NCBI GenBank assembly: GCA_023391625.1 | Contig: JAEWAN010000034.1 | Location: 1-64,000, forward strand | DNA from: Bacteroidota bacterium | GTDB lineage: Bacteria; Bacteroidota; Bacteroidia; Bacteroidales; Paludibacteraceae | Reading direction: 5' to 3' | Length of the DNA: 64,000 nt | Part shown: positions 34,506 through 42,634 of the stretch, piece by piece | How positions within the stretch are numbered: the stretch's first letter is position 1 | Layout of the letters: every line of letters starts with the position of its first letter | The notes under the pieces: model-generated | Told to the model about the DNA's origin: nothing | The model's input: only the letters and a program-made list of their open reading frames with translations | Databases searched by the model: none | Position numbers and translations under genes: made by a program

Positions 34506-36986
34506 ATGGATATGTCAGGAATCATACCTCCAATGGTAAAATTTACGTTATTCGTAGATGATCTTCACAAAATAGATATTGACCTCGAAGGGCTATCTAC
34601 CGGTTATTACACCGGGCATATAGGCGAAGAAGCGCACCAAGTCGTTGCAGAAAGTTGGAAATACGCCTATGTTAAGTATCCTATTGATAAGGATATAACC
34701 GTAACATACAATGGGTCTCTTTTTGGTTCAAGGGCAAAAGTCCTTTGTATAGACCGGGCTTTTAAAATACTAAATACGGCTTCGGCTCCCACTAATACGG
34801 ATTATAAAAGCTCTATTTCAGAACTTAAATTTAAAGCCCCGGCAGGTACGTATGCTTTCATGGTTCCCTATGCTACAACAGGAGTAAATAAAAAACCTTT
34901 TTCCCTGCAGATAGGCGAAGAAATAGATATAACCCGTGATGTGAAAAACTGGGATGAAGTTGTTGTATCCTCTGAGCGTGACGGCACGACGGGCATTATA
35001 AAAGACGTTGTATTTCCCATTATCATAAGCCATTCTAAAAGGCGTGCTTTTGAAACGGATGCTTTCGACATCATCCGGCAGCAATGGGATTTATATAACA
35101 TATACGCACGTGTAGGAGTAAACATCTATTTGCGTGATTATATAGAGTTCACATATACCTTTGCTAAAACCATTTACCTTGATTTTAAATCGTTTGATCT
35201 TGACTGGGTAAAGAACCAGATTAAAATATCAGCTATTAACGATGAATTAAGGGAAGCCATTAATGCAAAAGGAAATACCAATTATGATATCTTAGTAGAA
35301 GATGTCAAGGAGGAAAAACAATTTAGTTACGAGCCTATATTGTTTGAATGTTCCGGTAAAATGGGATTTTTAGCTGAAGATTGGACACCTTCAGATAGAG
35401 TAAATGAAAAAACAATCATTGCATTTATGAATACGTACCCCATAAAAGCAGAAACCATAGAAAGCCGTTCTGCCATTGAGTTTAGAACACAAAACTTTGC
35501 CTATTACCAACGTGCGGAAACAAAAGATCAGGAATATTTTATGAAAGTGCATGGTGTTTCCGGAACTGATGAGGATGGAGAATTGGAGGAAGATAACGGT
35601 ATTGAAGTAAGTTTTAATATGAAATTCCATGTTAAATTGTGGGCTGCGCGTACTGGTGGTTTTAATTCTCCTGAAGCATGGGTAAATCTTGCTAAAAGAA
35701 GTAAAGATGGAACAATAGAAGTTATTCATTCTCAAATTATGGAAAAAGATCTTCCTGATCATCAAGTATATTTTGATTCGGATTTTGCATGCGATAAAAC
35801 GGTTACTCTCTACAAGGGAGATATCGTGCAATTGTATTGTGAATGTCATCTGGATTATACTGGAATTTTGGGATATAGATTAACAGCATTCCAAAAGAGA
35901 TTTAATAATCTTGAAGGTGTTACTTACACTGTAAAATGGACGCAAAAATCACAAAATGGAACAATCCCTATAAATGTAGTAAAACCAGAAACCTTAATTC
36001 AAGCGTTACTTGACCGCATAAAGCCGGGGCGTTTCACTTGCTCCATTGCTTGGGAAAATCCGGGCGGATATACTTCTCTTTTAGCGGCTGCCGAAAGCAT
36101 AAGGGATTACAAGAAAGCCTATTTTCATACCTCCCTTAATGATATACTGGACTGGTTGGAGGTAAAAGGCTATTCCTATGCAATGGAAAATAATGAAATT
36201 GTCCTTAAAAAAAGAGAACGTTTCTTTGATAAGAATAATGTTTCCTTAGAATTGAAACGGCACGAAGTGACCAATTTCCGGGAGCAGGCAAACAAAGAAT
36301 ATGCTTATACCGGAATAGAAATAGGCTATGAAAAACAGGAGTATGACAACGTAAACGGTAAATTTGAGATAAACGGTAAGTTTAGTTATGATACCGGATA
36401 CTTCAACAACGAAGAAAAAGTATTATCGCTTATTTCTCCGGTACGTGCCGACGCTTATGGCATTGAATTTCTTACCTGGTATCGGTTCGAAGAAACGAAG
36501 GACAGCGATAGCGATAACGATGTGTTTGAATTTGCAGCCGTTCAGAATGCGGACGAAGGCTATGGATTTTATAAAGACGTTTATCAAAAAGTAAATTATG
36601 CAGGCGGCTACAGTACTAATATATATAATGCCATACTAAATCCTTATTTTTTAACCAAAGAAAGTGAAGCCTTTTTTGGTATATTCTCAAAAAAACTAAC
36701 ACTTTCAAGTACAACAAACAACAGAACAGGTATTGTTTACGACGGTACGGAAGAAGTTAATATATATCAGGATTACCTGTTAACTAAGAAACTATTTGAT
36801 CCTATCATTTATTACCTGGATGTATTTACCCGGAACCAGCTTCCTCTTGACTTAAACGGTATAATAACATTCCCTTTTCATGGTGAACTTGAAATGCAGT
36901 ATTACAAAGGGTACTTGTTAGAGCTTGAAAGGGACTATACAAGGGATAAGCCTACGTTATGGACGTTTTTGGCATTAAAAGAATAA
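34506..36986 (+). CDS. large tail-tip protein (distal tail / minor tail candidate)
   Basis: The 826-residue protein follows the tape measure by 4 bp and is the last gene of the structural operon, the usual place of distal tail and tail-hub proteins. It is mainly beta (VDDLHKIDIDLEGLSTGYYT; VVESGRD-like turns; FAYYQRAETKDQEYFMKVHG) without a recognisable enzymatic motif. A two-part layout is suggested by the shift near residue 490 (LIQALLDRIKPGRFTCSIAW). Receptor binding is more likely for the separate tail-fibre operon on the other strand. Confidence 0.5.
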   Translation: MDMSGIIPPMVKFTLFVDDLHKIDIDLEGLSTGYYTGHIGEEAHQVVAESWKYAYVKYPIDKDITVTYNGSLFGSRAKVLCIDRAFKILNTASAPTNTDYKSSISELKFKAPAGTYAFMVPYATTGVNKKPFSLQIGEEIDITRDVKNWDEVVVSSERDGTTGIIKDVVFPIIISHSKRRAFETDAFDIIRQQWDLYNIYARVGVNIYLRDYIEFTYTFAKTIYLDFKSFDLDWVKNQIKISAINDELREAINAKGNTNYDILVEDVKEEKQFSYEPILFECSGKMGFLAEDWTPSDRVNEKTIIAFMNTYPIKAETIESRSAIEFRTQNFAYYQRAETKDQEYFMKVHGVSGTDEDGELEEDNGIEVSFNMKFHVKLWAARTGGFNSPEAWVNLAKRSKDGTIEVIHSQIMEKDLPDHQVYFDSDFACDKTVTLYKGDIVQLYCECHLDYTGILGYRLTAFQKRFNNLEGVTYTVKWTQKSQNGTIPINVVKPETLIQALLDRIKPGRFTCSIAWENPGGYTSLLAAAESIRDYKKAYFHTSLNDILDWLEVKGYSYAMENNEIVLKKRERFFDKNNVSLELKRHEVTNFREQANKEYAYTGIEIGYEKQEYDNVNGKFEINGKFSYDTGYFNNEEKVLSLISPVRADAYGIEFLTWYRFEETKDSDSDNDVFEFAAVQNADEGYGFYKDVYQKVNYAGGYSTNIYNAILNPYFLTKESEAFFGIFSKKLTLSSTTNNRTGIVYDGTEEVNIYQDYLLTKKLFDPIIYYLDVFTRNQLPLDLNGIITFPFHGELEMQYYKGYLLELERDYTRDKPTLWTFLALKE

Positions 36987-36989
36987 ATA

Positions 36990-37012
36990 AAAGTCCCAAT
37001 TATTGGGGCTTT
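36990..37012. terminator. bidirectional terminator at the end of the structural operon
   Basis: Stem AAAGTCCCAA / TTGGGGCTTT (one G-T) with a TTA loop, followed by T-rich sequence in both directions. The loop TTA is itself the stop codon (TAA, minus strand) of the small XRE gene. Confidence 0.65.
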
Positions 37013-37254
37013 GTTATTTTTTCTAACTTTAATTTAGCCCCACAGTTAGGACAGTTGATGTAATCTTTGTTGGGCTTTTCAAAAAGTTCCATTATTGAAA
37101 CATCTAAAGCATTTGCTACTTTTTCGAGTGTTCCAATAGTTGGATTACCTTTTAAAGAGGCTCTCAATGCTATATCTGAGATATTCAATTTTTCAGCAAG
37201 CTCCTTAAATAGTATTCCTTTTTCTTTACAAACTTCTTTTATTCTTAGTTCCAT
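37000..37254 (-). CDS. small XRE-type HTH protein with C-terminal zinc ribbon
   Basis: The ATG at 37254 gives 84 residues, preferred because a -7 box (TATCTTTG, minus, 37281-37288) lies between it and the longer start. Residues 1-55 are a Cro/CI-type HTH (EVCKEKGILFKELAEKLNIS; TIGTLEKVANALDVSIMELF). The tail NCPNCGAKLKLEK has a CxxC knuckle of a half zinc ribbon. It is transcribed against the structural operon and divergently from the two small genes upstream of the antirepressor. Confidence 0.7.
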   Translation of the reverse strand: MELRIKEVCKEKGILFKELAEKLNISDIALRASLKGNPTIGTLEKVANALDVSIMELFEKPNKDYINCPNCGAKLKLEKITKPQ

Positions 37255-37280
37255 AATATATAATATATGCTTAATAGAAA

Positions 37281-37395
37281 CAAAGATATTACAGTTTTTC
37301 AATAAAACAATCGTTATATGTTATTTTTTTTAATAAAAAAATATGTTAAATATTATGTTTTGTGTTGTGAAAACAAATATTATATATTATGTTTG
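37281..37395. promoter_or_regulatory. divergent promoter region between XRE gene and small genes
   Basis: The minus-strand box TATCTTTG (37281-37288) serves the XRE gene, and the plus-strand box TATGTTTG (37388-37395) the small genes. Between them ATATGTTA occurs at 37315 and 37351-37358 with related AT-rich repeats, possible operator half-sites. Base composition is extremely AT-rich, so the repeats may be chance. Confidence 0.4.
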
Positions 37396-37420
37396 TGGCG
37401 TAAAACAAAGTATATATATT

Positions 37421-37603
37421 ATGAAAACTAAATTAAACATCAACAAAAAGAAATTATTTAGAAGAGCGTGGTTTTTAGTAAAAGAAAAATACTACGATTT
37501 ACTTTATGCTTTAAAACAGGTATGGAAAGAAATGAAAGTGTACGCTTATGAAAAAGCAGTTATTAACCCAATATCCAGAAACAGAACATTATTATGTAAA
37601 TGA
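37421..37603 (+). CDS. 60-residue basic helical protein, unknown function
   Basis: From the ATG at 37421 the protein is MKTKLNINKKKLFRRAWFLV..., basic and rich in aromatic residues, with the pattern RAWxLxKxxYxxxxYALKxxWKxMK common to small proteins on Bacteroidetes phages and plasmids. Its 3' end overlaps the next small frame by 56 bp. A -7 box lies 26 bp upstream. Confidence 0.55.
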   Translation: MKTKLNINKKKLFRRAWFLVKEKYYDLLYALKQVWKEMKVYAYEKAVINPISRNRTLLCK

Positions 37604-37679
37604 TTTTAATATAAATGCCGAAGCAATGTATGAATATTACTATGGGCAGGGCTCACAAGGGCGGTATTTTGGAGATTAA
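37548..37679 (+). CDS. 43-residue Tyr-rich small protein
   Basis: ATG at 37548, TAA at 37677-37679; it begins MKKQLLTQYPETEHYYVNDF and ends in YYYGQGSQGRYFGD. It overlaps the preceding gene in another frame, and a hairpin follows 3 bp after the stop. The skewed acidic/aromatic composition is unlike a random frame, so I judge it coding. Function unknown. Confidence 0.5.
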   Translation: MKKQLLTQYPETEHYYVNDFNINAEAMYEYYYGQGSQGRYFGD

Positions 37680-37682
37680 ATC

Positions 37683-37707
37683 AAGTTATTGACAATGTCA
37701 GTAACTT
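37683..37707 (+). terminator. terminator after the two small genes
   Basis: Stem AAGTTATTGAC / GTCAGTAACTT (one G-U) with an AAT loop, directly followed by TTTTG. The TATTGAC/GTCAGTAA arms resemble the late operator only superficially. Confidence 0.55.
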
Positions 37708-37831
37708 TTTGTATCAACAGATAATATTTATTTTTTCATTTACGAAATTTGTACTAAGTAAAAAAAAGACTCTTCAACGACGGCAAGTAATAAAAGTTTC
37801 TAATAAAAATTTAATTTAATATTTAAATATT

Positions 37832-38632
37832 ATGAGATTTCAAAAATCTTTTTTCAGTGAACAGTTCGGTAATATCAGAATTGTTATTAACGAGAGTAAT
37901 GAACCTTTGTTTTGTCTTGCTGATGTATGTAAGGCATTAGAGTTGAATAATCCAAGTGCTGTAAAATCAAGGTTAAAATCAAGTGGAATGCAACTTATTG
38001 ATAATCACGCCCTAAATTTTAATGAGGGCGTGATTATCAATAAGTTAGGAAATCGGCAAACAACCTTTATAAATGAAGCTAATCTCTATAAGTGTATTTT
38101 TCAGAGTAAAAAAGCTGAAGCAGAAAAATTTCAAGATTGGGTAACTTTGGAAATTCTTCCCTCTATTCGTAAGCATGGAGCTTATATGACGTCGGAGATA
38201 ATAGAAAAAGCCCTGCTTGATCCTGATATGGTCATACAACTAGCCACTACACTAAAAGAAGAACGTCAGAAACGTTTTGAATTGGAAAGTAAGAATAAAG
38301 AAATGAAACCTAAAGTATTGTTTGCAGATGCAGTTTCAGCAAGTAAAAGAAGTTGTTCGGTAGCTGAGTTGGCAAAAATTATAACTCAAAACGGTGTTAA
38401 TATGGGGCAAAATAGATTATTTACATGGTTCCGTGAAAACGGTTATTTATGTAAAAGAGGCAGTTTTCACAATCAACCTACACAAAAAGCAATGGAGATG
38501 GAATTGTTTGAAATAAAGCAAACTTCTATTAACAAACCAGATGGAACAATTTTAGTTTCTACAACGACTAAAGTAACAGGGAAAGGACAAATCTATTTTG
38601 TAGAGAAATTTTTGAAAAATAATATAAGATAA
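37832..38632 (+). CDS. phage antirepressor (Bro-N domain plus KilAC-like C-terminus)
   Basis: The 266-residue protein has a Bro-N domain in residues 1-115 (IRIVINESNEPLFCLADVCK; TTFINEANLYKCIFQSKKAE; FQDWVTLEILPSIRKHGAYM) and a C-terminal ANT/KilAC domain (SCSVAELAKIITQNGVNMGQ; NRLFTWFRENGYLCKRG). Such proteins relieve repression during induction by binding repressor or DNA. A perfect 20-bp inverted repeat sits inside the Bro-N coding part. It lies between the structural and cargo regions, outside the early operon. Confidence 0.85.
   Translation: MRFQKSFFSEQFGNIRIVINESNEPLFCLADVCKALELNNPSAVKSRLKSSGMQLIDNHALNFNEGVIINKLGNRQTTFINEANLYKCIFQSKKAEAEKFQDWVTLEILPSIRKHGAYMTSEIIEKALLDPDMVIQLATTLKEERQKRFELESKNKEMKPKVLFADAVSASKRSCSVAELAKIITQNGVNMGQNRLFTWFRENGYLCKRGSFHNQPTQKAMEMELFEIKQTSINKPDGTILVSTTTKVTGKGQIYFVEKFLKNNIR
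37994..38044 (+). repeat. perfect 20-bp inverted repeat inside the antirepressor gene
   Basis: Arms 37994-38013 and 38025-38044 (core GATAATCACGCCCT / AGGGCGTGATTATC) are perfect complements over 20 bp around an 11-base loop. It codes for the segment LIDNHALNFNEGVIINK of the Bro-N domain, so it is both coding sequence and a very stable hairpin. Confidence 0.75.
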
Positions 38633-38663
38633 TTAATGAAAAAACTAACCAAGCAAAATTATT

Positions 38664-38894
38664 ATGAAAACAGGAAATAACATATCTGTAAAAATAGAGT
38701 ATCAATCCCTAGTTTCACTATTCCAGAATTTTATACAGGAGGTAGATAAAATGCTCACAGTTGAGTGTAACGCCAAAAATGAAGCATATTATTTTATTAT
38801 ATCAAGTGGTAATTTTAACAATTTTATGGAGTTTCGTAAAGCACACAAAAATGAAGATACACACATCGGGTGTTCGGAAGAATTAAAAATTTGA
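38664..38894 (+). CDS. 76-residue protein, unknown function
   Basis: The frame starts 31 bp after the antirepressor and ends before a terminator. The sequence (IEYQSLVSLFQNFIQEVDKM; NEAYYFIISSGNFNNFMEFR) suggests a small alpha/beta protein without a signal peptide. It may share the antirepressor transcript. No family recognised. Confidence 0.45.
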   Translation: MKTGNNISVKIEYQSLVSLFQNFIQEVDKMLTVECNAKNEAYYFIISSGNFNNFMEFRKAHKNEDTHIGCSEELKI

Positions 38895-38913
38895 TAATCA
38901 AATAAGTTATCTA

Positions 38914-38935
38914 AAAAGCCCCCATCGGGGCTTTT
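38914..38935. terminator. bidirectional terminator
   Basis: AAAAGCCCC / GGGGCTTTT with a 4-base loop lies between two convergent genes and ends in T-runs on both strands. Confidence 0.7.
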
Positions 38936-38936
38936 A

Positions 38937-39488
38937 CTATTTTACACGCAGGAATCTATACTTTTCTATAAACTCTCTATTTTCTTCCGGTATTGAATAA
39001 CCTATGGAAAGAATATCACCTTTAAATCTGATAATATCGTTATCTTCAAGGATAGGATGTTTTAAATGTCTATAACCATTATTATAATAAATAACATTGG
39101 ACATACCCAATGACTTTGCAATAGATTCAATATTGTCGTCTAATTCATATTCTATACAATTGGGAATAAGCATGGTTTTTTTTATATTAATTTTGGTATT
39201 TTCAACATATGTATTTGTTATTTCTGATAGGTATGAGGAATCATTACAACTTCCAGTACTATCATAAAGTAACATATATGGTACACCCATATAATGATCA
39301 AAATCCATACTTTCATCACTTACAAGAGCCATATATTCATCAATCTTTATAAACCATTTCTTTCCGTTTATATCTGCTGGATTTCGAAGTTCCCATTCTC
39401 CAAGATGAGGAAAATGTGAAATATATTCTTCTTTTTTACACCCTACTAAAGCAACAATAACCAATAAGACAAAAAACAACTTCTTCAT
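38937..39488 (-). CDS. prophage cargo lipoprotein, paralog A
   Basis: The 183-residue protein has a lipoprotein signal (MKKLFFVLLVIVALVGCKKE, Cys17). The mature part shows HLGEWELRNPADINGKKW, HPILEDNDIIRFKGDILSIG and a C-terminal block YSIPEENREFIEKYRFLRVK. Two paralogs lie at 41451-41987 and 41994-42506; with the first of these the C-terminal DNA is nearly identical. It is inverted relative to them. It is expected in the envelope of the lysogen, expressed independently of phage operons. Function unknown; superinfection exclusion is a candidate role only. Confidence 0.65.
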   Translation of the reverse strand: MKKLFFVLLVIVALVGCKKEEYISHFPHLGEWELRNPADINGKKWFIKIDEYMALVSDESMDFDHYMGVPYMLLYDSTGSCNDSSYLSEITNTYVENTKINIKKTMLIPNCIEYELDDNIESIAKSLGMSNVIYYNNGYRHLKHPILEDNDIIRFKGDILSIGYSIPEENREFIEKYRFLRVK

Positions 39489-39754
39489 AATAGTGTATAT
39501 AGTTAAATTATAATATTAATTCATCTGTATTTGCTATAAAGACACAGATGAATCATAAACAAAGTCTATTTATAATTGTTTATGCGAATTATCTTTTTGT
39601 TACTTTTTTGTCTTATTTTGATAAAATGCAAAAAGAGCCCCAATGCTGGAACTCTTTACTATTAAACGAAAACTTTTTATTTAGCCGGTATGAATAAAAA
39701 GTAATTTTTTTATAATTAATCTTAGAATTATTTAAAATAGATGGATTAAATTTT

Positions 39755-39762
39755 TATTTTTG
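39755..39762 (+). promoter_or_regulatory. -7 promoter box of small membrane protein gene 1
   Basis: TATTTTTG precedes the ATG at 39826 by 63 bp. The equivalent box stands at 42570-42577 before its paralog, with a similar leader (TATAGCTTGCCGTTTATATAC here, TATAGCTTACCATTTAAATAC there). The 39489-39754 gap holds no other gene that I can support. Confidence 0.45.
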
Positions 39763-39825
39763 TACTCACATGCTAAGAAGAGCTGTATTTATAGCTTGCC
39801 GTTTATATACTTAAAGTAAGGATGT

Positions 39826-39999
39826 ATGAACAGTTCACTATTGACAGTTATTTTATTTGTTTTGCTTTTAACTGTTGTTTTATGCCTGCTTTTCAAAAAG
39901 AAAGATAAAAGTGTGTTTGAAAATACAGATAAAGAAATAGATTATAGTATGTCGGGGGAAGAAGAAAAGATGATAGATAATAGCAATGGAAAGTATTAA
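39826..39999 (+). CDS. 57-residue single-pass membrane protein, paralog 1
   Basis: One N-terminal membrane helix (LLTVILFVLLLTVVLCLLF) is followed by a Lys cluster (FKKKDK), which puts the acidic C-terminal tail in the cytoplasm. The tail EIDYSMSGEEEKM...NGKY matches the paralog at 42635 (EIDYSMPGEDEAI...GGKY), so the tail is under selection. A terminator follows. Function unknown; it belongs to the duplicated cargo. Confidence 0.6.
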   Translation: MNSSLLTVILFVLLLTVVLCLLFKKKDKSVFENTDKEIDYSMSGEEEKMIDNSNGKY

Positions 40000-40040
40000 A
40001 AACAGCCAATGATGCGTTTAACCTTAACTTTGATTTATGT

Positions 40041-40076
40041 GAAGAAAGAAGTCCTGTGAAGGCTTCTTTCTTTTTG
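40041..40076 (+). terminator. terminator after small membrane protein gene 1
   Basis: Stem of GAAAGAAG with CTTCTTTC around an 11-base loop, then TTTTTG. Confidence 0.5.
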
Positions 40077-40122
40077 AGGAATGCTGGGTAAATAAGTCAT
40101 AAAAGATTTAATATAAATTCTA

Positions 40123-40200
40123 CTATCTGGCAATAAGACCTAATATTATACCCATAATTAAATAACTCTTTAAACGTGGATTAGGAGGTACTTCTTGCAT
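40123..40200 (-). CDS. 25-residue hydrophobic peptide, tentative
   Basis: A minus-strand frame begins MQEVPPNPRLKSYLIMGIIL and ends GLIAR. It starts one base after the stop of the upstream membrane protein, suggesting translational coupling. It has one short hydrophobic helix. Very short; I list it because the tight junction and composition look coding. Confidence 0.35.
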   Translation of the reverse strand: MQEVPPNPRLKSYLIMGIILGLIAR

Positions 40201-40201
40201 T

Positions 40202-40468
40202 TTATTTTCTTCCTATTAAAGAATTTGTGATTTCATTGATTTGTTTTTCTTTTTTTTCAGCGTCTTTTATTTCCGCTGCTATTTCCGGATTCATTTTGAG
40301 CAATAGGTCATATATTTTTTCCTGGTTCTTTATTATTCTCTCTTGATTAGAAATTCTTTTATTAATCTTATTGTACCAGGCAAAAAGTTCTCTACATAAA
40401 AGAAATACACATACACAAATTACGATTATAAGCAAAAGCCCCAAAAAATTAAAGTGATCCATATTCAT
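40202..40468 (-). CDS. 88-residue membrane protein with coiled-coil tail
   Basis: An N-terminal membrane helix (FLGLLLIIVICVCVFLLCRE) is followed by a charged coiled coil (NKINKRISNQERIIKNQEKI; EIAAEIKDAEKKEKQINEIT). This topology is shared by small prophage cargo proteins in many phyla. It stands alone on the minus strand among cargo genes. Function unknown. Confidence 0.55.
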   Translation of the reverse strand: MNMDHFNFLGLLLIIVICVCVFLLCRELFAWYNKINKRISNQERIIKNQEKIYDLLLKMNPEIAAEIKDAEKKEKQINEITNSLIGRK

Positions 40469-40629
40469 ATTTTTTTATTTAATAAACTCATGGCAAAAAT
40501 ATAAATTATTATATATCTTTTTTTTATTTAATTGAATTTGCTGTCAATAATACTATTAATATATATAACTATATGATACTTGATAGAACAGAAGTACAAT
40601 TTTTGTTAATAAGCATTGCGAATATTTAG

Positions 40630-40637
40630 TATTTTTG
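40630..40637 (+). promoter_or_regulatory. -7 promoter box of the secreted cargo protein gene
   Basis: TATTTTTG, 28 bp before the ATG at 40665. It gives this gene its own promoter, as expected for lysogenic cargo. Confidence 0.5.
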
Positions 40638-40664
40638 CACTATGATTTTTAATTATATGTTATT

Positions 40665-41384
40665 ATGAAAAAGTTATTATTTTTTATAGGATTATTTTTT
40701 ATAGGATTACAATTTAATCTGTATTCACAAGAAATAATAGATGGGATTGGAAAGTTAAAACTTAATTGTTCTCCCGAAGTTTTTAAAGAGATAGGATATC
40801 GTAAGGAACCTATAATTATAAATGAATATGATGATTATAGGAAAATGAAAAATACAAGTTATAAAAGTAGTGGTAATCTATATATGATTGAATATAATGA
40901 GGATATGATACTTACAGAAGCAGTGTCTCATCCTAATGTAAAAGTATATTTTATTCCTTCTTACAGTCCGACACAAAGCATAGAATTAAAAGATGTGTTT
41001 TTGAAATTTTTTAATGATTCGCTTTATGAAATACATATTAAAGAATATCCGAGCAAATTAGAAGAAGCTTTTGATTTAAAATATGGTAAATCAAAAAGAG
41101 AAATGAAGGAAGAGGAAAAACATTATGTAAATGGATTGGGAAATAAGATCACTAAAATAGATAAATTATTTGAACACACATGGGATTCTAAAGATCCTAA
41201 TATAGGTTGTTATTCCATTTTTAATGCTTATCATGATGACCACGGAGAAATGAGGTTTATAAAATTTTTTCAGATTTATCAAGTCGATAAATCTGAAAAA
41301 ATTGATCAATATAAAAGAGACGAGCAAAAAAGAAAAGAAGACGCAAAGCGAGAAAAATTGCTTAAAGAAATTGAAGCATTATAA
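40665..41384 (+). CDS. secreted prophage cargo protein, unknown function
   Basis: The 239-residue protein has a signal peptide (LLFFIGLFFIGLQFNLYSQ) with a cleavage site but no lipobox. The mature part is mixed (IDGIGKLKLNCSPEVFKEIG; VYFIPSYSPTQSIELKDVFL) and ends in a highly charged helix (YKRDEQKRKEDAKREKLLKE). It has its own promoter and terminator. The first block resembles proteins with an IDGIGKFKIG-type opening in Bacteroidetes, of unknown role. Confidence 0.55.
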   Translation: MKKLLFFIGLFFIGLQFNLYSQEIIDGIGKLKLNCSPEVFKEIGYRKEPIIINEYDDYRKMKNTSYKSSGNLYMIEYNEDMILTEAVSHPNVKVYFIPSYSPTQSIELKDVFLKFFNDSLYEIHIKEYPSKLEEAFDLKYGKSKREMKEEEKHYVNGLGNKITKIDKLFEHTWDSKDPNIGCYSIFNAYHDDHGEMRFIKFFQIYQVDKSEKIDQYKRDEQKRKEDAKREKLLKEIEAL

Positions 41385-41392
41385 CTACATAA

Positions 41393-41421
41393 AAAAGTCC
41401 TGTTAATCTAACAGGGCTTTT
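41393..41421 (+). terminator. terminator after the secreted cargo protein gene
   Basis: Arms AAAAGTCCTGTTA and TAACAGGGCTTTT (one G-U) with a 3-base loop, ending in a T-run. Confidence 0.7.
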
Positions 41422-41450
41422 ATGTATTACACGATTAATGATAAAATATT

Positions 41451-41987
41451 ATGAAGAAGTTGTTTTTTGTCTTATTAGTTATTATTGCTTTAGTAGGGTG
41501 TGAAAAAAAGGCTAAATATGTTTCATACCCTCATCTTGGGGAGTGGGAACTTAGAAATCCAGCAGATATAAACGGAGAAAAATGGATGTTAAAAATAGAA
41601 GAATGTACAGAATTTATTGAAGGACATGGAGACATAAAACCATATGAATATATTGGTAAACCATATATGTTACTTTATGCAGAATCAAAAGACTGCATTG
41701 ATTCTGCATATTTATCAAGAATAAATCTTATAAGTATTGACAGTACAATTGTTATTCCAAGCTGCTCTCAATATGAATTATGTACCGATATAGAATCCAT
41801 TGCTAAATCAGTAGGAGGATCAAATATTGTATATAACTATAAAGATCCTAAAGGCACTTTAAATCACCCCATACTCGGGAACAATAACCAACTAAGATTT
41901 AATGGTGATGTTCTTTCTATCGGCTATTCAATACCGGAAGAAAACAGAGGTTTTATAGAAAAGTATAGATTCCTGCGTATAAAATAA
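41451..41987 (+). CDS. prophage cargo lipoprotein, paralog B
   Basis: The 178-residue paralog of the gene at 38937-39488 has the same lipoprotein signal (lipobox LVGC) and blocks HLGEWELRNPADINGEKW, HPILGNNNQLRFNGDVLSIG and SIPEENRGFIEKYRFLRIK. The central part (residues about 45-120) differs more, with different Cys and acidic positions. It lies 6 bp before paralog C and is probably co-transcribed with it. Confidence 0.65.
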   Translation: MKKLFFVLLVIIALVGCEKKAKYVSYPHLGEWELRNPADINGEKWMLKIEECTEFIEGHGDIKPYEYIGKPYMLLYAESKDCIDSAYLSRINLISIDSTIVIPSCSQYELCTDIESIAKSVGGSNIVYNYKDPKGTLNHPILGNNNQLRFNGDVLSIGYSIPEENRGFIEKYRFLRIK

Positions 41988-41993
41988 AATATT

Positions 41994-42506
41994 ATGAAGA
42001 AGTTGTTTTTTGTCTTATTGGTTATTGCGGCTTTCATAGGCTGTGAAAAAGAATTTGAAGGACATCCTATCGTTGGTGAATGGGTACTTGAAGATACTAT
42101 TGTAGAGAATGGGGAAAAAGTGCTCTGGGCTTTAAAGGTTGATGATAAATATGAAATAGTAAATGGTAAAAAACAAATAGAACCGGGCTATGTGTATATA
42201 TTACTTTATGATAAACTTTCCGACAAATGTAACCGATATCTTTCATTGGGATCTGGCGTATTTCACATTACAAGAACATTGGTTATTGATGATTGTAATT
42301 TTGATTATACCCAATGTGAAGTTTTTGATATTGATGATTTTGGGAAAGGGGAATGTTGTGAATCTTTCAAACAATATAATTATTTAGAACATCCCATTCT
42401 CGGTGAATTTTCTACTATCAATACAGATGGCAATGACACCTTTTACATTGGCAAAAAAGATGTGAATAAATTTATCCCTAAATACAAGTTTATTCGTGTA
42501 AAATAG
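41994..42506 (+). CDS. prophage cargo lipoprotein, paralog C
   Basis: The 170-residue protein shares the signal peptide (MKKLFFVLLVIAAFIGCEKE, Cys17), HPIVGEWVLEDTIVENGEKV, HPILGEFSTINTDGND and the tail KFIPKYKFIRVK with paralogs A and B, but is the most diverged copy. The frame is intact. The shared ends with a variable centre suggest a surface or periplasmic ligand-binding role that diversified after duplication. Confidence 0.6.
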   Translation: MKKLFFVLLVIAAFIGCEKEFEGHPIVGEWVLEDTIVENGEKVLWALKVDDKYEIVNGKKQIEPGYVYILLYDKLSDKCNRYLSLGSGVFHITRTLVIDDCNFDYTQCEVFDIDDFGKGECCESFKQYNYLEHPILGEFSTINTDGNDTFYIGKKDVNKFIPKYKFIRVK

Positions 42507-42569
42507 TAAAAGCCCCTATTTTTTGTTTCTATCTGATCTAATTTTCTTGTTTAAACAAAATCAAAATTT

Positions 42570-42577
42570 TATTTTTG
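42570..42577 (+). promoter_or_regulatory. -7 promoter box of small membrane protein gene 2
   Basis: TATTTTTG, 57 bp before the ATG at 42635; context and leader match the box at 39755-39762. Confidence 0.45.
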
Positions 42578-42634
42578 TTGCAGCAAGTTGAGAAATAACC
42601 GTTTTATAGCTTACCATTTAAATACAAAGTATCT

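Noticed and set aside
36990..37012. Operator for the small XRE gene
   Set aside because: It overlaps the 3' end of that gene and has T-runs; it is a terminator.
37683..37707. Palindrome with TTATTGAC/GTCAGTAA as a third copy of the late operator
   Set aside because: Arm sequence, spacer length and position differ, and a T-run follows directly, so it fits a terminator.
38937..41987. Inverted lipoprotein paralogs as borders of a phase-variable inversion
   Set aside because: The copies are diverged and no recombinase or inverted-repeat site is seen at their ends.
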